This document shows, in pieces, positions 35,672 to 46,534 of a stretch of 64,000 nucleotides of DNA (position 1 is its first letter; every line of letters starts with the position of its first letter). The DNA is from Diploptera punctata. Taxonomy: Eukaryota > Arthropoda > Insecta > Blattodea > Blaberidae. The position numbers and the translations under genes are program-made. The stretch covers positions 1,341,001 to 1,405,000 of the forward strand of contig JASPKZ010001602.1 of the NCBI GenBank assembly GCA_030220185.1. The letters run 5' to 3'. The notes under the pieces were generated by a model, which saw only the letters and a program-made list of their open reading frames with translations, searched no databases and was not told the origin of the DNA.

Positions 35672-36003
35672 TATGTCCCTCAATGAGAAGTGCGTGCTCT
35701 TTCGATAGGGAATATCTTGACTAAGCTAATTTATTGCACTTATTTTCTATAGGTGTCAGTGAGTGACATGTGGTCAGCACATCCTTTTAATGATACATCT
35801 AGGGGCAATTAAGGTATTACTTTGATGAGGAAGTCGGTTAAACTTTGCTAAGGGCACTCATTTAATCTTGAAGTCCTTTTACGAGCTTGAAAAACATCAG
35901 AATCGGGACCGACGGCTTAAAGTTCATCTATCCCGACTGGGTTTGAACCCGCGACACCCGGGAAGAAATTCAAGGTACATAACCATTAGACCTCCGAAGC
36001 CAG
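35672..36003 (-). mobile_element. SINE-C, copy 3
   Basis: Sister of 2617 and 17442, with GGGTTTGAACCCGCGACAC on the plus strand at 35938. Confidence 0.7.
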
Positions 36004-36085
36004 CAAGGTGTAATATAGGCCCTAATTCAAAATAATCTACTATTTATTTACCATCTTAAAGAAAATAGATGTATTTTTTTTCAAC

Positions 36086-36449
36086 TGCCCCAGGTTGTCT
36101 TTCGACATTGCTGGTTTCTCTCCTGGCATGGCGTACTTGTAACCCACTTCTGAGGTTGGGGCACCTTGAAGGCGGGGTTACGTTGTCCCGATGATATGAT
36201 GGGTGATGATGATGATAGTGGTGCGCCAGGAGAGTCCCTAATCCTAAGCTTAACCTAAGATGAATATGAATGATGATGATTGCGATAGTCATATGATTTC
36301 GGGGACCGTTTGGGCCTCAAAGTTTTCCTGACATTTGTCTTACAGTTGTGAGGAAAAACCTCACCCAGAAAAACTGTCCCGACCGGGGATCGAACCTGGG
36401 CCCGCTGCGTGACAAGGCAGCACGCTACCCCGAGACCACAGCGGTGGAC
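36086..36449 (-). mobile_element. SINE-B, full length
   Basis: On the minus strand: GTCCACCGCTGTGGTCTCGG, A box, B box, shared body, then the CTCTCCTGGCGCACC tail and the end CTGGGGCAGTTGAAA. It is specific to copy 3. Confidence 0.85.
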
Positions 36450-36624
36450 ATATCCATCTTAAAATATTAAATAATTAATATGCATATTTCTTAAATAGGT
36501 CTATGTGTTAAGTTTGCTTTTCTCGGGATTGAATATAATGAAGCCATTATATACTCGTAATTTGGATCCTAAATATCTACTAATTTTCTACATGTAGGGT
36601 AAAGATGCCTATTTTCGTTCCGAA

Positions 36625-36790
36625 AAATACTCTTCTTCACTTCCTGGTTTAGGCCAGGGAATCCCTGGTTTAGGCAAGAGTTGTCTGTTCCGCCTTCACT
36701 AATAGATCTAAGACCATCTGTTCCGAGGACGTCCGACATCTATTCTTCCTCTTGGAAAATAATGGAAGATTTTACGGTATTTGGTATTCT
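36625..36790 (-). mobile_element. GAA-tailed LINE 3' end, short
   Basis: Plus-strand TCTTCTTCACTTCCTGG, CTAATAGATCTAAGACCATC and CGAGGACGTCCGACATCTATT correspond, reversed, to the 3' end of the LINE at 32560-32680. It contains a small internal duplication of CCTGGTTTAGGC. Confidence 0.7.
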
Positions 36791-36819
36791 ACTTTCTTCC
36801 ATTCTTTCTACAATACTAA

Positions 36820-37560
36820 TTATTGTAATCCACTGGCACCATCGACTTCGGGGTTTCATTGCCGCATGGACATATGCTCTAAATACAGTATATCCCTATC
36901 CTGAAGTATTATTTTCCAACACCTCTCAGTGTAATTCCAGATCTTGGTATATGCTATTCTCCCATCTAATTATTTCTACCTATAGGGTTATTTTTCTCTG
37001 GATTTACTTCAAGGAGTTTTCGTACCTGTTTTTCATTCCCCATTCTTACTAGATGCCCTGCCCAATACATTCTGAGAAACTTAACAGTTCTTCTTATATC
37101 CAAGTTTTACATACATATATAGCTCACAGTTATACTGTATTGTTTTCTCATATACCTGTCTGCTTGTCTCTCTTTAATCCAGAAAATTTACTAAGCTCTT
37201 TATTCTTAAACATTTGCAATCGTTCCTCCTCCTTTAAGTAAGAGGTCATGGTTCGAAATGATAATATAACAGTAAGAATCACCATTTTATATATTTTTGG
37301 GTTAATAGTTTTTAAAACAATTTTGGATGATAAGAGTTCCTATATTCCAAATAAATTCGTAAGTATATTTCCCTCATTTGTTGTCAAATGTCCATTCCTA
37401 TATAATAAAGTATTTCTATATGTGACCATATGTTTAGTTTTGATGATTTTGTTTCCAGCCCTAGTTTGTTAGTGTTATTTAATAGAATGCATGTGTTGGT
37501 TTTTAATATATCCTCACAATCGCCAAATAATAATACATCATCAGTAAAAGGTTGAAAAAT
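36820..37560 (-). mobile_element. Old LINE-A copy
   Basis: Plus-strand text such as CTTCGGGGTTTCATTGCCGC, TATGCTATTCTCCCATCTAA and AATGTCCATTCCTATATAAT aligns in order with 23400-24215. It is decayed, with no open frame. Confidence 0.75.
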
Positions 37561-39281
37561 GTTCGCTTACACACGTTACAGGGTATGTTGTTGTGGTGCA
37601 TAGATATGTCACAGGTATATTCGAAATAAAAATTCGCTATTTGAAAATCCACATTTTTGAGAACTTGTGGAGAAACATATGACGAAACATATTCAACATT
37701 AATCTACAACTGTAAAGAATTAATTAATTCCTACCTATATTACAATTTCACTCCAATGTTTATAGATTACTAGCTAATACCCGGCGTGCGCTGCTACGGA
37801 TAAATTGATGAAATGTGATTTTATGTGTAGTTGGATATGTTGAACCATGTGCAGTAATATGTCTCTGTTGCCCATAGATAACTCGTAGTGTTTCTTTGAC
37901 ATAGCGTATTGATATCTGTTCCTGAACTCACCCATCCCTACCTCGTAGTGTGTCACTAGCGTTGCGCGTTGGGATTGCGTGGCATGTGATGTACCTCGAC
38001 ACGGAAACCTAAAGTCAAGGATTCCTGGAGTCTTCTTCGAGAGTTTAATTTCTTCGTTTGGCGATGGATCCCTCGGCCACGAAGTTTAATAACTTTGATT
38101 TTCATGTTACCATGCTGTGAAGAAACCAAGACTTTGACTTGGTGTGAATTTGAAGATGAATGTAAATGGTATGGAAAGGTTTATTATTGCTGTTTATTGT
38201 AATTGTCAAGATTCGGGAAGACTGTTTTAGAATTTTTCGTTATTTTCTTACGTTTCGTTTAAGTATGTTTGAGCCTTGCACAGCAAATCATACTATTTAT
38301 TTATAATTCATTTATATTGTACTTCACGACACACATTTTGACTATTCACCCGAATAACTTACCCTTGATTTTTCAGTTTATTGTTGCGAATTATAGTTTT
38401 TATTCTGTATTTAATAATATTTATTAATATTTTAAACTTTTTCAAACAATTTTTATAACATTATTTGACAATTTTAAGGGAAAAAGTCGGTTATATGGCG
38501 GACACGAATTCTTTTGTTCCACAGAATCGCAGTGCGCATGCGCGAGTTGCTGTAATGTTTAATATAGCCTCCGGTAGATGGCTCTGCAATCGGCGTTACC
38601 AACTTTGGAAATAAAAAAAAGGACGTAAACTAACTTACCATTTCCTAACGAAAGAAAACTATTTACATGCATATTATTCCCAAATGCTTAAAAAATGGAC
38701 GTAAACCAACTTCCCATTTCCTAACCTAACAAAACAATTTACATGCGTACTATTTAATAAACTATAAACTAATTTTACGTACACTAACACTTAATATGGT
38801 TTAAAATTATTTTCAAATGGTGGCAACGTTGGAACAACATGGCAAAGTAGCAAGTAAGTAAGGTATTCACGATCATGTTTTACGTAAATATATAAATATA
38901 AAATATTGTAAAGAAAGCTTGAATATCGTTGCAAAATGTTTAAAACAGTAAAAAACGTGTTTACAAGTGTTTAGTGCAACAGTGGCATAAGAATGTAAGT
39001 GTAGAATTGTAACCGGCATGTAACCTACCTCGCCCATTTTAAGTATTTATTTAAATACGCAAATCACAACATTATGACACTGTTAGATGATATTATGATG
39101 CTGACTGTTATTTTCTCCACAGAGTATATTACTTAGCCTATGATTTTTCTATCGCTGTTTTGGGTTATCGCTGGTTAGAACGGCGTTAGGAAGTGTTAAG
39201 TGTGCACCCATTTTAATAAACGTTTGGTAATTTTAATATTATTAATATATTTCTTTAACATAGATTTGGGGATTAATTTCA
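37561..39281. other. Mostly unique sequence with promoter-like patch
   Basis: At 37770 it holds a CTAGCTAATACCCGGCGTG motif that marks a dispersed repeat seen again, in variant form, at 44462 and 58337. At 38491-38614 there is ATGGCGGAC, a GCGCATGCGC palindrome and a 39-codon frame. The left arm of an inverted repeat lies at 39036-39230. I cannot support a gene. Confidence 0.5.
39036..39230 (+). repeat. Inverted repeat, left arm
   Basis: Pairs with 40594-40782, from TATTTATTTAAATACGCAAA through TTTTCTCCACAGAGTATATT to AATAAACGTTTGGTAA. Roughly 85 per cent identical by eye. The spacer is 1.36 kb. Confidence 0.85.
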
Positions 39282-39470
39282 AAGATCATCATCATCATAG
39301 TACATTCACGAATTTAGGCCATTTGTTGACCTGTTTCGGCCTCAAGAGAAACACCATCCAGAAGTCTTTTGAGTGGACGTCCTGGTCTTCTTCTTCCTGT
39401 AGGTTGATATCTTAACATTAGTTTGGGTATTCTGTGATCTTCCATTCGATGAACACTTTTTTCGTGTTGA
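39282..39470 (-). mobile_element. GAT-tailed LINE 3' end
   Basis: Minus-strand frame HRMEDHRIPKLMLRYQPTG then RRRPGRPLKRLLDG and an EAETG block, ending in ATGATGATGAT. The GRP-KR block is typical of LINE protein ends. Confidence 0.75.
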
Positions 39471-40593
39471 GACTTGAAAGTAGTTTTGAAGTTCCTTAGG
39501 ACAGGTTACTGGCCTGACGCTAAGTAGTCCAGTGGTAGGGCTGCTACCTTTTAGTCTCTGGACAGACATTAGGATACCGCATTTACTCAGTACCTGATGG
39601 AACGGTTATACCGCCGTGACTCGGTCCTCAAAGATTGGATATTTAAATTTCATATTGACGCGCTGCCATGTTGCGTAAGCTGTATAATCTTTAGTACGAT
39701 ATCGATAATAATCTATACGTGGCAAGGATGATAATCGATACGTGGTTCGATGGTGGGTTATCGCTGGCTCTATAAACTCTGGCGCATGCGCGCTGTTGTT
39801 GTATAGGACTTCGAAAATATATCAGGTAAGTTAAAGTGATAAATCCTCCATATTTTTGTTTAAATACATATGTTTTTATTTACGTACCTGCTAAACATTT
39901 ATGTACTATAATACTACTTGAACCTTAGTAAAGTTTGTACAGTACGTTAGTTGAATATTTCCCAGACTTCAGCTCATGATTAGAAAGATTAATGTGTTTA
40001 GCTTATGTAGTCATAGCTTGGATCATTCTAGAATATGTTGACGTACTTTGTGTAGTAGAACTTATTCTCCATCTAAGTTGAAACATAGCATTCAAAGCTC
40101 GCGCAGATAACCTTAAGGGTTGAGTTAAGTTTCCTTGCCAGTAGGCTTGTCTTCATGACTGCAAACACGTGGTTATTACTCGTAATGAAAACATTAGTCC
40201 TGGGTCGGAAGTGAGTTGGATAATTATGTACTACGTGAAATTCCTTAAAACAGGAGGAAATTAAAATAAAGTTAATATAATTCATTAATGTATTGGTAAG
40301 CTTGTTATTCGCGTTAATATTAATTAATATTATTTTTAGTTAAACAATATTCCCAATACTTATATTGATTATATTGGATATGAGAACTTAGTTATTGTGA
40401 ATTTTCGGACCTAATGTCATTAAAACATTAAAATAATTAAGTCAATGGAAATGTTATTTATGTAAAGAAATTCCGGAAAAACTGCACTTACACTATCTCA
40501 AAACTGCAAAGAACTGCGAATACACGGTAGCAGTTAGAAGTAGCAGCGATAACGTTATCATTGAATGATAACCCATAAACATCATAGTGAGTT
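39471..40593. other. Promoter-like interval and unique sequence
   Basis: Contains TATCGATA at 39700-39707, GCGCATGCGC at 39782-39791 and a splice-donor-like CAGGTAAGTT at 39823-39832. No protein-coding exon is visible downstream in this strand. Confidence 0.45.
39700..39832 (+). promoter_or_regulatory. Possible housekeeping-type promoter and non-coding first exon
   Basis: TATCGATA is the DRE core used by many insect housekeeping promoters, and GCGCATGCGC is an NRF-1-type palindrome. A consensus donor lies 35 bp after the second motif. This is inference only. The next exon, if any, is not seen. Confidence 0.3.
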
Positions 40594-40782
40594 ACCAAAC
40601 GTTTATTAAAAATGGGTGTACACTTACTTATCACTCCCTAACGCTGATCCAACCAGCGATAGAAAAATCATAGACTAAGTAATATACTCTGTGGAGAAAA
40701 TAGCAGTTAGCGTCAACAGTCTAACAGTCTCATAATATTGCGATTTGCGTATTTAAATAAATACTTTAAAATTGTCTAATAA
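40594..40782 (-). repeat. Inverted repeat, right arm
   Basis: Partner of 39036-39230. Confidence 0.85.
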
Positions 40783-40854
40783 TGTTATAAAAATTGTTTT
40801 AAAACATTTTAAAATATTAGAAAATGATGGTAAGTACAGAACAAAAGCTATAGT

Positions 40855-41025
40855 TTACAACAATATAACAGAAAAATTTTGAGATAGTAGAAGTGCAGTT
40901 GAGCCGAAATTCCTATTGCTATGTTCTCGGTGTTCTTCATAAAGGCTCCACACCCGATATTTGTCCTTCTGAATCACTTGAATTAGGCTACAACTAGAAC
41001 CAACACGTTTCACTGTCACGTTCTC
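40855..41025 (-). CDS. Possible terminal exon, unrecognised
   Basis: A 56-residue frame follows an acceptor-like TTAATTTAG on the minus strand and ends at a TAA. It begins ENVTVKRVGSSCSLIQVIQK and ends FGSTALLLSQNFSVILL. I do not recognise it. The residue mix looks more protein-like than its surroundings, but there is no upstream exon, no strong polypyrimidine run before the acceptor and no start codon, so it may be chance or a relic of a gene or transposon. Confidence 0.2.
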   Translation of the reverse strand, partial: ENVTVKRVGSSCSLIQVIQKDKYRVWSLYEEHREHSNRNFGSTALLLSQNFSVILL

Positions 41026-41092
41026 CTAAATTAATAACTATATTTACAGTTAAGACATCTATCGAAACGATTATCTGGCCAAACTGAACAAC

Positions 41093-41146
<54 letters not shown>

Positions 41147-41157
41147 CATAATAATAA
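41093..41157. repeat. (AAT)n microsatellite
   Basis: About 18 AAT units with ATC variants, running into the tail of the next LINE fragment. Confidence 0.9.
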
Positions 41158-41380
41158 TCATCATCATCAATCGGCATTCATGGATTAGGTCTGTTGACCC
41201 GTTCCGACTTCAGGCCATCTCTTTCTAGGTCAGCCCACATCTCGGGTGCCTTTAGGTTTGTATTTTGTTATTTTTTTGGATATCTATCTTCATTCATTCT
41301 GTCTATGTGTTGCTTCCATTTTTGTCTATATGTATCTATTTTATCAGTTATTGCAAATATTTCAAGTTCCTGTCTTATAT
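41158..41380 (-). mobile_element. GAT-tailed LINE 3' end
   Basis: Plus-strand ATCATCATCATCAATCGGC, CATGGATTAGGTCTGTTGAC and TTCCGACTTCAGGCCATCTC match the common reverse reading of LINE ends (EVGTGQQT). Decayed. Confidence 0.65.
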
Positions 41381-41404
41381 GATAATATAATAATAATAAT
41401 AATA

Positions 41405-41870
41405 ATAATAATATATTCATCATCATCAACAGCATCAAGTATTAGACCTGCTGGTCTGTTCCGATCTCATGTTAGAATTGGTCTATCCATCTTTTATTGG
41501 TCTTCCAACATTTCTTCGTCCTAGTGGTTAGTAATGAAGAATCTGTTTCGAGATTTTATTGTTATCCATTCTATTGATGTGGTACATCCATTCGTCTCTG
41601 TATCATGTAATTATATCTAATAGTTTGAATATATTCAGTTATCTTCGTATATCCTCAATTCGCCTTTGATCCATTATTGTATAGTCAGCCACCCTCCTCA
41701 AAACCTCATTTCTGACATATCTATTCTTCGTTCCTGGTTTTTTGGTTAAGACCCAATGTTCCGATCCATACAGTAGTGTTGGAACCGTCATTGTTTTATA
41801 AAATTTTAAACGCGTATTTTTCCTAGTTCCTTTGAGACTTCGTTTTATAGTGCCACACATATAAAAAATT
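41405..41870 (-). mobile_element. GAT-tailed LINE 3' end, longer
   Basis: Minus-strand frame MCGTIKRSLKGTRKNTRLKF, then KTMTVPTLLYGSEHW and EVLRRVADYTIMDQRRIEDI. It then decays towards an ATGATGATGA tail at 41405. It was 5'-truncated at about 41870. Confidence 0.8.
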
Positions 41871-41921
41871 TATTTATTTTGTTTTCAATGTCACTTTTTA
41901 ATAATGATATATTAATACAAT

Positions 41922-42180
41922 AGTCAGCCGCTGTAGTCTAATGGTTATGTTCTTCGCCTCTAGTCCCTAGGGTCGTGAGTTAAAATCCGCCCCGGGTCGA
42001 TGGGATTTTTAGGATTGAAAAATCCAAGGGACAAGTCCTCGGGGAGCGACTTTAAGCCGTAAGTCCCGAGTCTGAAAATTTTCAGGTTCGTCCATCCAAT
42101 AATACCTTAGTTACATACTAGATGTGCCATTAAGACGATGTGCTAATCACATGTTACTCGTTGACATGTGTGGATAAATA
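41922..42180 (+). mobile_element. SINE-C, plus-strand copy
   Basis: Head GTCAGCCGCTGTAGTCTAATGG resembles a tRNA D-arm/A box. A degenerate B box GAGTTAAAATCC follows. The body GGGACAAGTCCTCGGGGAGC then GACATGTG end matches the other SINE-C copies in reverse. Confidence 0.75.
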
Positions 42181-42189
42181 ATTAAATGG

Positions 42190-42283
42190 GATATATACAT
42201 ACAGTAATACAATAAAGTTAAAGATAATTAAAATTAACCCTAATAGAAGAATTATACACAAAGGAAGAGCAGCTCCAATAATA
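42190..42283 (-). mobile_element. LINE-B-like 3' part, split by Tc1
   Basis: AT-rich end that would continue 43589-44010 if the Tc1 element were removed. The assignment is by position, not by sequence match. Confidence 0.35.
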
Positions 42284-43586
42284 CACTGCTCAAAACAATT
42301 AGAGGAACACTTGTAATAAATTGAATAAGTAATTGTTTTTTAAAGCTGTGATGCTGAAAGTTGGACAATATGTAAATTGAATTATTCATTTTATCATTGG
42401 ATACAAATTTTAAAGATCCATGGCCTAAATACAGAGAAATTACCTCAAATAAACAATATCGAGATTTTTTTATTTTGGAAGACAATGGCCACTTCTAATT
42501 GGTAAGCTTCCTGATGTTGCTGTAGTGACGAATGTTGATTATTGCCTTGTTTATTGACGTCTCTGACAAAATGAGGCATTTAAATGAGTTTGAAGTGTAT
42601 CATGCTCTACGTCTTTTACGACAAGGTCACACTCTGCGACAAGTGGCTAGAGAGCTTTGGGTTTCTCCTTCCGTGGTGTCCAGGTTACGCAACAGGCATA
42701 GAGGGACAGGTCAGTATTGTAGAAGACGTACGTATGCTGAAAACCATGGTGATTGGAACCTGAACCAGTGGGAGTCTATGCTCTTCTCGGACGAATCCAG
42801 GTATCGTCTTACACGTTGTGATGGTCGATTGAGGGTGTGGGGACGGCCACGAGAAAAATTTTCTGCAGAGGCTGTACAGGAAATTGATAGATTCGGAGGA
42901 GGTTCCATCATGGTGTGGGCCGGTGTTATGTACAACAATCGTACGGACCTTGTACTTGTTCCCCAGCGACTGAATGCTGTCCGGTATATCGAGCACGTTC
43001 TGGAAGAGCATGTAGTACCTGCTGCAATTGGAGTAGGCCCTGGATTTCTGTTTATGCAGGATAATGCCAGGGCACATTCTGCGGCTGTCACCAGGGATTT
43101 CCTGAGGAGGAATGAAATTGAGGGAATGGAGTGGCCAGCGGTCAGCCCAGACCTCAACCCTATTGAACACTTGTGGGATCTTCTAGACAGGAAGGTCTGG
43201 AACCGACATCAAGCTCCACAAACTCTGCAGCAACTTAGAGATGCTCTGAAGGAGGAATGGGAGAATATCCCGCAAAAGGAAATCCAGAATCTTATTGGGA
43301 GCATGCCACGAAGGTGCCAAAGTGTCATCGAATACCGTGGAGGCCATACACGATACTAACTCTATATAACGAGTGTTTAACTTTGAAAAATAAGCACAAG
43401 ATTCAATTGCTTACATAGCGCAATTATTTGAAAAGTTAATTGTCAGCGTTATTCATTTGTTTTTACTGACATGAGCAATAAATAAATAACCACAAATTAT
43501 GTACTCTATTAATTTCATGTTTGTACCTTTATCCAATGAAAAAATATTTGCATATGTCATAGTTCCTCTAATTGTTTTGAGCAGTG
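42284..43586 (+). mobile_element. Tc1-like DNA transposon, 1303 bp, intact ends
   Basis: Perfect 25-bp inverted ends beginning CACTGCTCAAAACAATTAGA, flanked by TA on both sides (42282-42283 and 43587-43588), the Tc1/mariner target. It encodes one transposase frame with an internal deletion. It is inserted in a LINE-B-like remnant. Confidence 0.95.
42571..43359 (+). CDS. Tc1-family transposase, internally deleted
   Basis: A 262-residue frame; the family is usually near 340. The start at 42571 (MRHLNEFEVYHALRLLRQG) was preferred over an in-frame ATG 39 bp upstream because Tc1 proteins of this type begin at this block. Residues 1-45 hold the first helix-turn-helix (ARELWVSPSVVSRL). The text then jumps from RGTGQYCRRR to TYAENHGDWN, losing most of the second DNA-binding helix-turn-helix and the linker, without breaking the frame. 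The catalytic domain is complete: Asp74 in LFSDESRY, Asp164 in MQDNARAH and Glu199 in SPDLNPIEHLW, with the D34E spacing of Tc1. The C terminus GGHTRY is present. The protein could fold a catalytic core but probably binds its ends poorly, so the copy is likely non-autonomous. Confidence 0.9.
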   Translation: MRHLNEFEVYHALRLLRQGHTLRQVARELWVSPSVVSRLRNRHRGTGQYCRRRTYAENHGDWNLNQWESMLFSDESRYRLTRCDGRLRVWGRPREKFSAEAVQEIDRFGGGSIMVWAGVMYNNRTDLVLVPQRLNAVRYIEHVLEEHVVPAAIGVGPGFLFMQDNARAHSAAVTRDFLRRNEIEGMEWPAVSPDLNPIEHLWDLLDRKVWNRHQAPQTLQQLRDALKEEWENIPQKEIQNLIGSMPRRCQSVIEYRGGHTRY

Positions 43587-43588
43587 TA

Positions 43589-44010
43589 CTATATATGAAA
43601 AACAGAGAAAGTAATAAGATTTAGGTAGAAATACCGATAAATCGTAATACAACTTCAATTAAATGAATAACTAATTATTAATTGTTAAACAATATTAGTA
43701 GCGAGATGTTTTTGTCAATTAGTTGATAAAAATTAAAGTTTATTTCTGAATGAAGTTATAGTTTGTCAGTCTCTGAGATAGGTGGAAGAGAATTCCATGT
43801 TCTAGCGAGAGAAATTGTAAAATATTTTGAGTAATAGGTAGTGTGATGAAGACATGTCCTGATGGGATCGTGTGCTTATTTCATGTGCATAAGAGTGTCC
43901 AAAGAAGCGGCTTGATGAATAATTAGGCAATGATGCATGTACTGTTTTATAGAGAATTGATAGGGATTGATCGGTAGTACCATCTTGTAGATATGACAAT
44001 TCTTCCACTA
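43589..44010 (-). pseudogene. LINE-B-like C-terminal remnant
   Basis: Minus-strand frame with FFGHSYAHEISTRSHQDM and, after a frame slip, LARTWNSLPPISETDKL. The RTWNSLP block near the end is the typical last block of many LINE reverse transcriptase proteins. Compare 60282-60482. Confidence 0.6.
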
Positions 44011-44974
44011 ATCACAGCAGTATAACTAATATCTTTTAGACTGACAGTACACTACCCGCACTAAATGGGATTAAATTCGTATTTTGCCAACCAAGGCCAT
44101 GTTCTAACTGAAATGAAACAAGTTCTAGCTTGCCCATTAAGAGAAATGAAACACGTCTATGCACAGGACCCAGCCATAGATAATCTGCTTAAAACGAGAA
44201 TGATAGTTTAAATGTTCTTAGGTTCTCATTTATATATGCGTTGGATAATAGAATATGCTAGATGTTTAGACATATCTTATAAACGCTATAACCTATATGT
44301 ATGCGAGCTTTTTTATTTGAACCAGAGCTTTTATATCAAGGTAGCAGTTTTATTAATAGTATTCACGGGACCTCAGAGCACTCAGTGTAGCAACTCCTCC
44401 CTTCTCCCCGTGCAATGTTAAAGAAAACTAAATATAAATTTATATCGTAATTATTTTAAGATACCCCGTACTGATTACCCGGTGTTGCCCAGTAATCTAC
44501 TTATCCGATCTTCTTGGCATCAATCAGCTGAAAGACAAAAATGGTTATTTTGAGTAATCCGTAAAAGATAGATATATGTTTCGCGGACTTTTTTTTGTAG
44601 ATTTTATTTAGATATTCAATTCCGTATAATGTTATATACGTTAATTGGGCGAGAAATGGTGGTGAAAACTCCGTTCAATTTAGTCCATAAAAACAAACAG
44701 ACTTACTCATCTTTATCTTTATAATTACCTATGTAATTCTTCCGTTAGTGTGTAAGTCACTGAATTCCTCCTAAACAACGGAAACGATTTTGATAAAATT
44801 TGTGTGTGTTTGAGTGGATCCTTGGATTATTTAGATTCACAATTGGATTCGGTAGATGGTGCTGCGATCGGTTATAGGATTTTTATCCAATTTTTGACGA
44901 TTTTTTTTTGTATGTACCCCTGGATGGTTTAGATTCAGAATTGGACCCGATAGGTGCCGCTGTGATCTAATTAT
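44011..44974. other. Unique sequence and dispersed-repeat head
   Basis: From 44462 the text GATTACCCGGTGTTGCCC followed by CGATCTTCTTGGCATCAATC matches the start of the repeat block at 58337. At 44815-44970 there is a tandem pair of about 100 bp (GGATTATTTAGATTCA and GGATGGTTTAGATTCA units). Confidence 0.55.
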
Positions 44975-46229
44975 ACTTACTTACTCACTGGCACTATCGA
45001 ACCCGTAGGTTCATGGCCGCGCGGACATAAGCTCTCCATACATCCATATCCTGAGCTAATGCCTTCCAATCATTCCCTGTATAATCTACTTCCCTCAAAT
45101 CATAGTTAATGTTATTCTCCCACCTCATTCTTGGTCTACCAACTGGGCGTTTTCCCTCTGGCTTTCCTACAAGAAGCTTCCATGCAAGTCTTTCATTCCC
45201 CATACGTGCAACATGTCCTGCCCATCGCAGTCTACGAGACTTAACTGTTCTTATTATATCTGGCTTCCTATAGAGACCATGTAGTTCATTGTTATGTAGT
45301 CTTCTCCATTCACCTGTTTGTTCATCTCTATTTGGTCCAAAAATTTTCCTAAGTACTTTATTCTCAAATACTTGTAATCTCCTTTCCTCCCTTAAAGTAA
45401 GAGTCCATGTTCCGCATCCATATAATATAACTGGTAGAATAATAGTTTTATATATTTTCAGTTTAACGTTTTTTTAAAGGAGTTGGGACATCAAGAGTCT
45501 CTGCAATGCATAATAGCACACAATTTCCAGAATTGAGCCTATGTTTAATTTCTTTGTGCATTTTATTCCTATTTGTGATTACTGTTCCTAGGTATTTGAA
45601 TTCAGCCACTTCCTCAAAATATCCCTCATTTGTCATTAGCTGTCCATTTCCATTATATAATGAATTTCTACATGTGACCATATATTTAGTTTTATTGATA
45701 TTTACTTCCAGTCCCAATTTATTAGTGTTGCTCAATAGTGTGTGCCTGTTGTCCTTTAGTATCTCCTCGCTATCGGCCAATAGTTCTACATCATCAGCAT
45801 AAACTAACAGCTTATTAATACCATTCAGTTGTAAGCCTTCCTCATTCTCTAAAGATTTAATGGCATGCTCTAGTACAAAATTAAATAGTAGAGGAGATAG
45901 TGCATCTCCTTGCTTCAACCCATTCTGGATTTCAAAAGTATCCGAAAACTGTTTGCCTACACGCACCCTACTCTTTGTGCCATTTAGACACATTCGTATG
46001 AGTCTAACTAACTTTTTAGGAATTCCGAACTCCAGCAGGATACTATATAACTTCTCCCTCTTAATTGAATCATATGCTTTTTTGAAGTCTATATACAGTT
46101 GATGTACAGTACCATTATATTCCCATTTCTTTTCTAAAATCTGTCTTATACTGATCTGTTGTAGAACTGCTTCTTCTAAATGCACATTGATGATCTCCTA
46201 GAATGTCATAAAATAGGGAGTAAGTCTAG
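44975..46229 (-). mobile_element. LINE-A, 5'-truncated 1.25-kb copy
   Basis: Covers the RT domain from about QILEKKWEYNGTVHQLY to the 3' end. Frames 46185-45463 (with IDFKKAYDS and YADD) and 45203-44994 are separated by indels near 45470 (a run of T) and 45210. At the point where the copy at 24400 has lost 4 bp, this one keeps KKLVRLIRMCLNG. Confidence 0.9.
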
Positions 46230-46534
46230 GATTTTTAAAACTTTTTTGATGATTTCTTATTTTTAAGATTTTTTTTCGCATATCGGAACATATAACCCAA
46301 AAATTTCACCCTCCCCAACACCCTCTAATAAGCCTACATCTTAAAATGAAAACAAAATTAACCGTTAAAACTTTCTGAGAAATTTATGGATAATTGACTC
46401 TCTGAGAATTATTTTGGCAGGATAACGTCCGTCAGTTTTATATATAAAGATGAGTTTAAGATTGAACGTAGTGATGAGGTTCTCATTATCAGACTGTACT
46501 CTGTTGCCGCTGTTTACGTGAACGAATGTAAACG
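46230..46534. other. Unique sequence, no gene seen
   Basis: AT-rich, no recognisable features. Confidence 0.5.

Noticed and set aside
37774..37956. 60-codon frame
   Set aside because: It covers the head of a dispersed repeat (CTAGCTAATACCCGG) seen at other sites, and has no gene structure.
42685..43170. Minus-strand frames of about 150 codons
   Set aside because: Antisense shadows of the Tc1 transposase frame.
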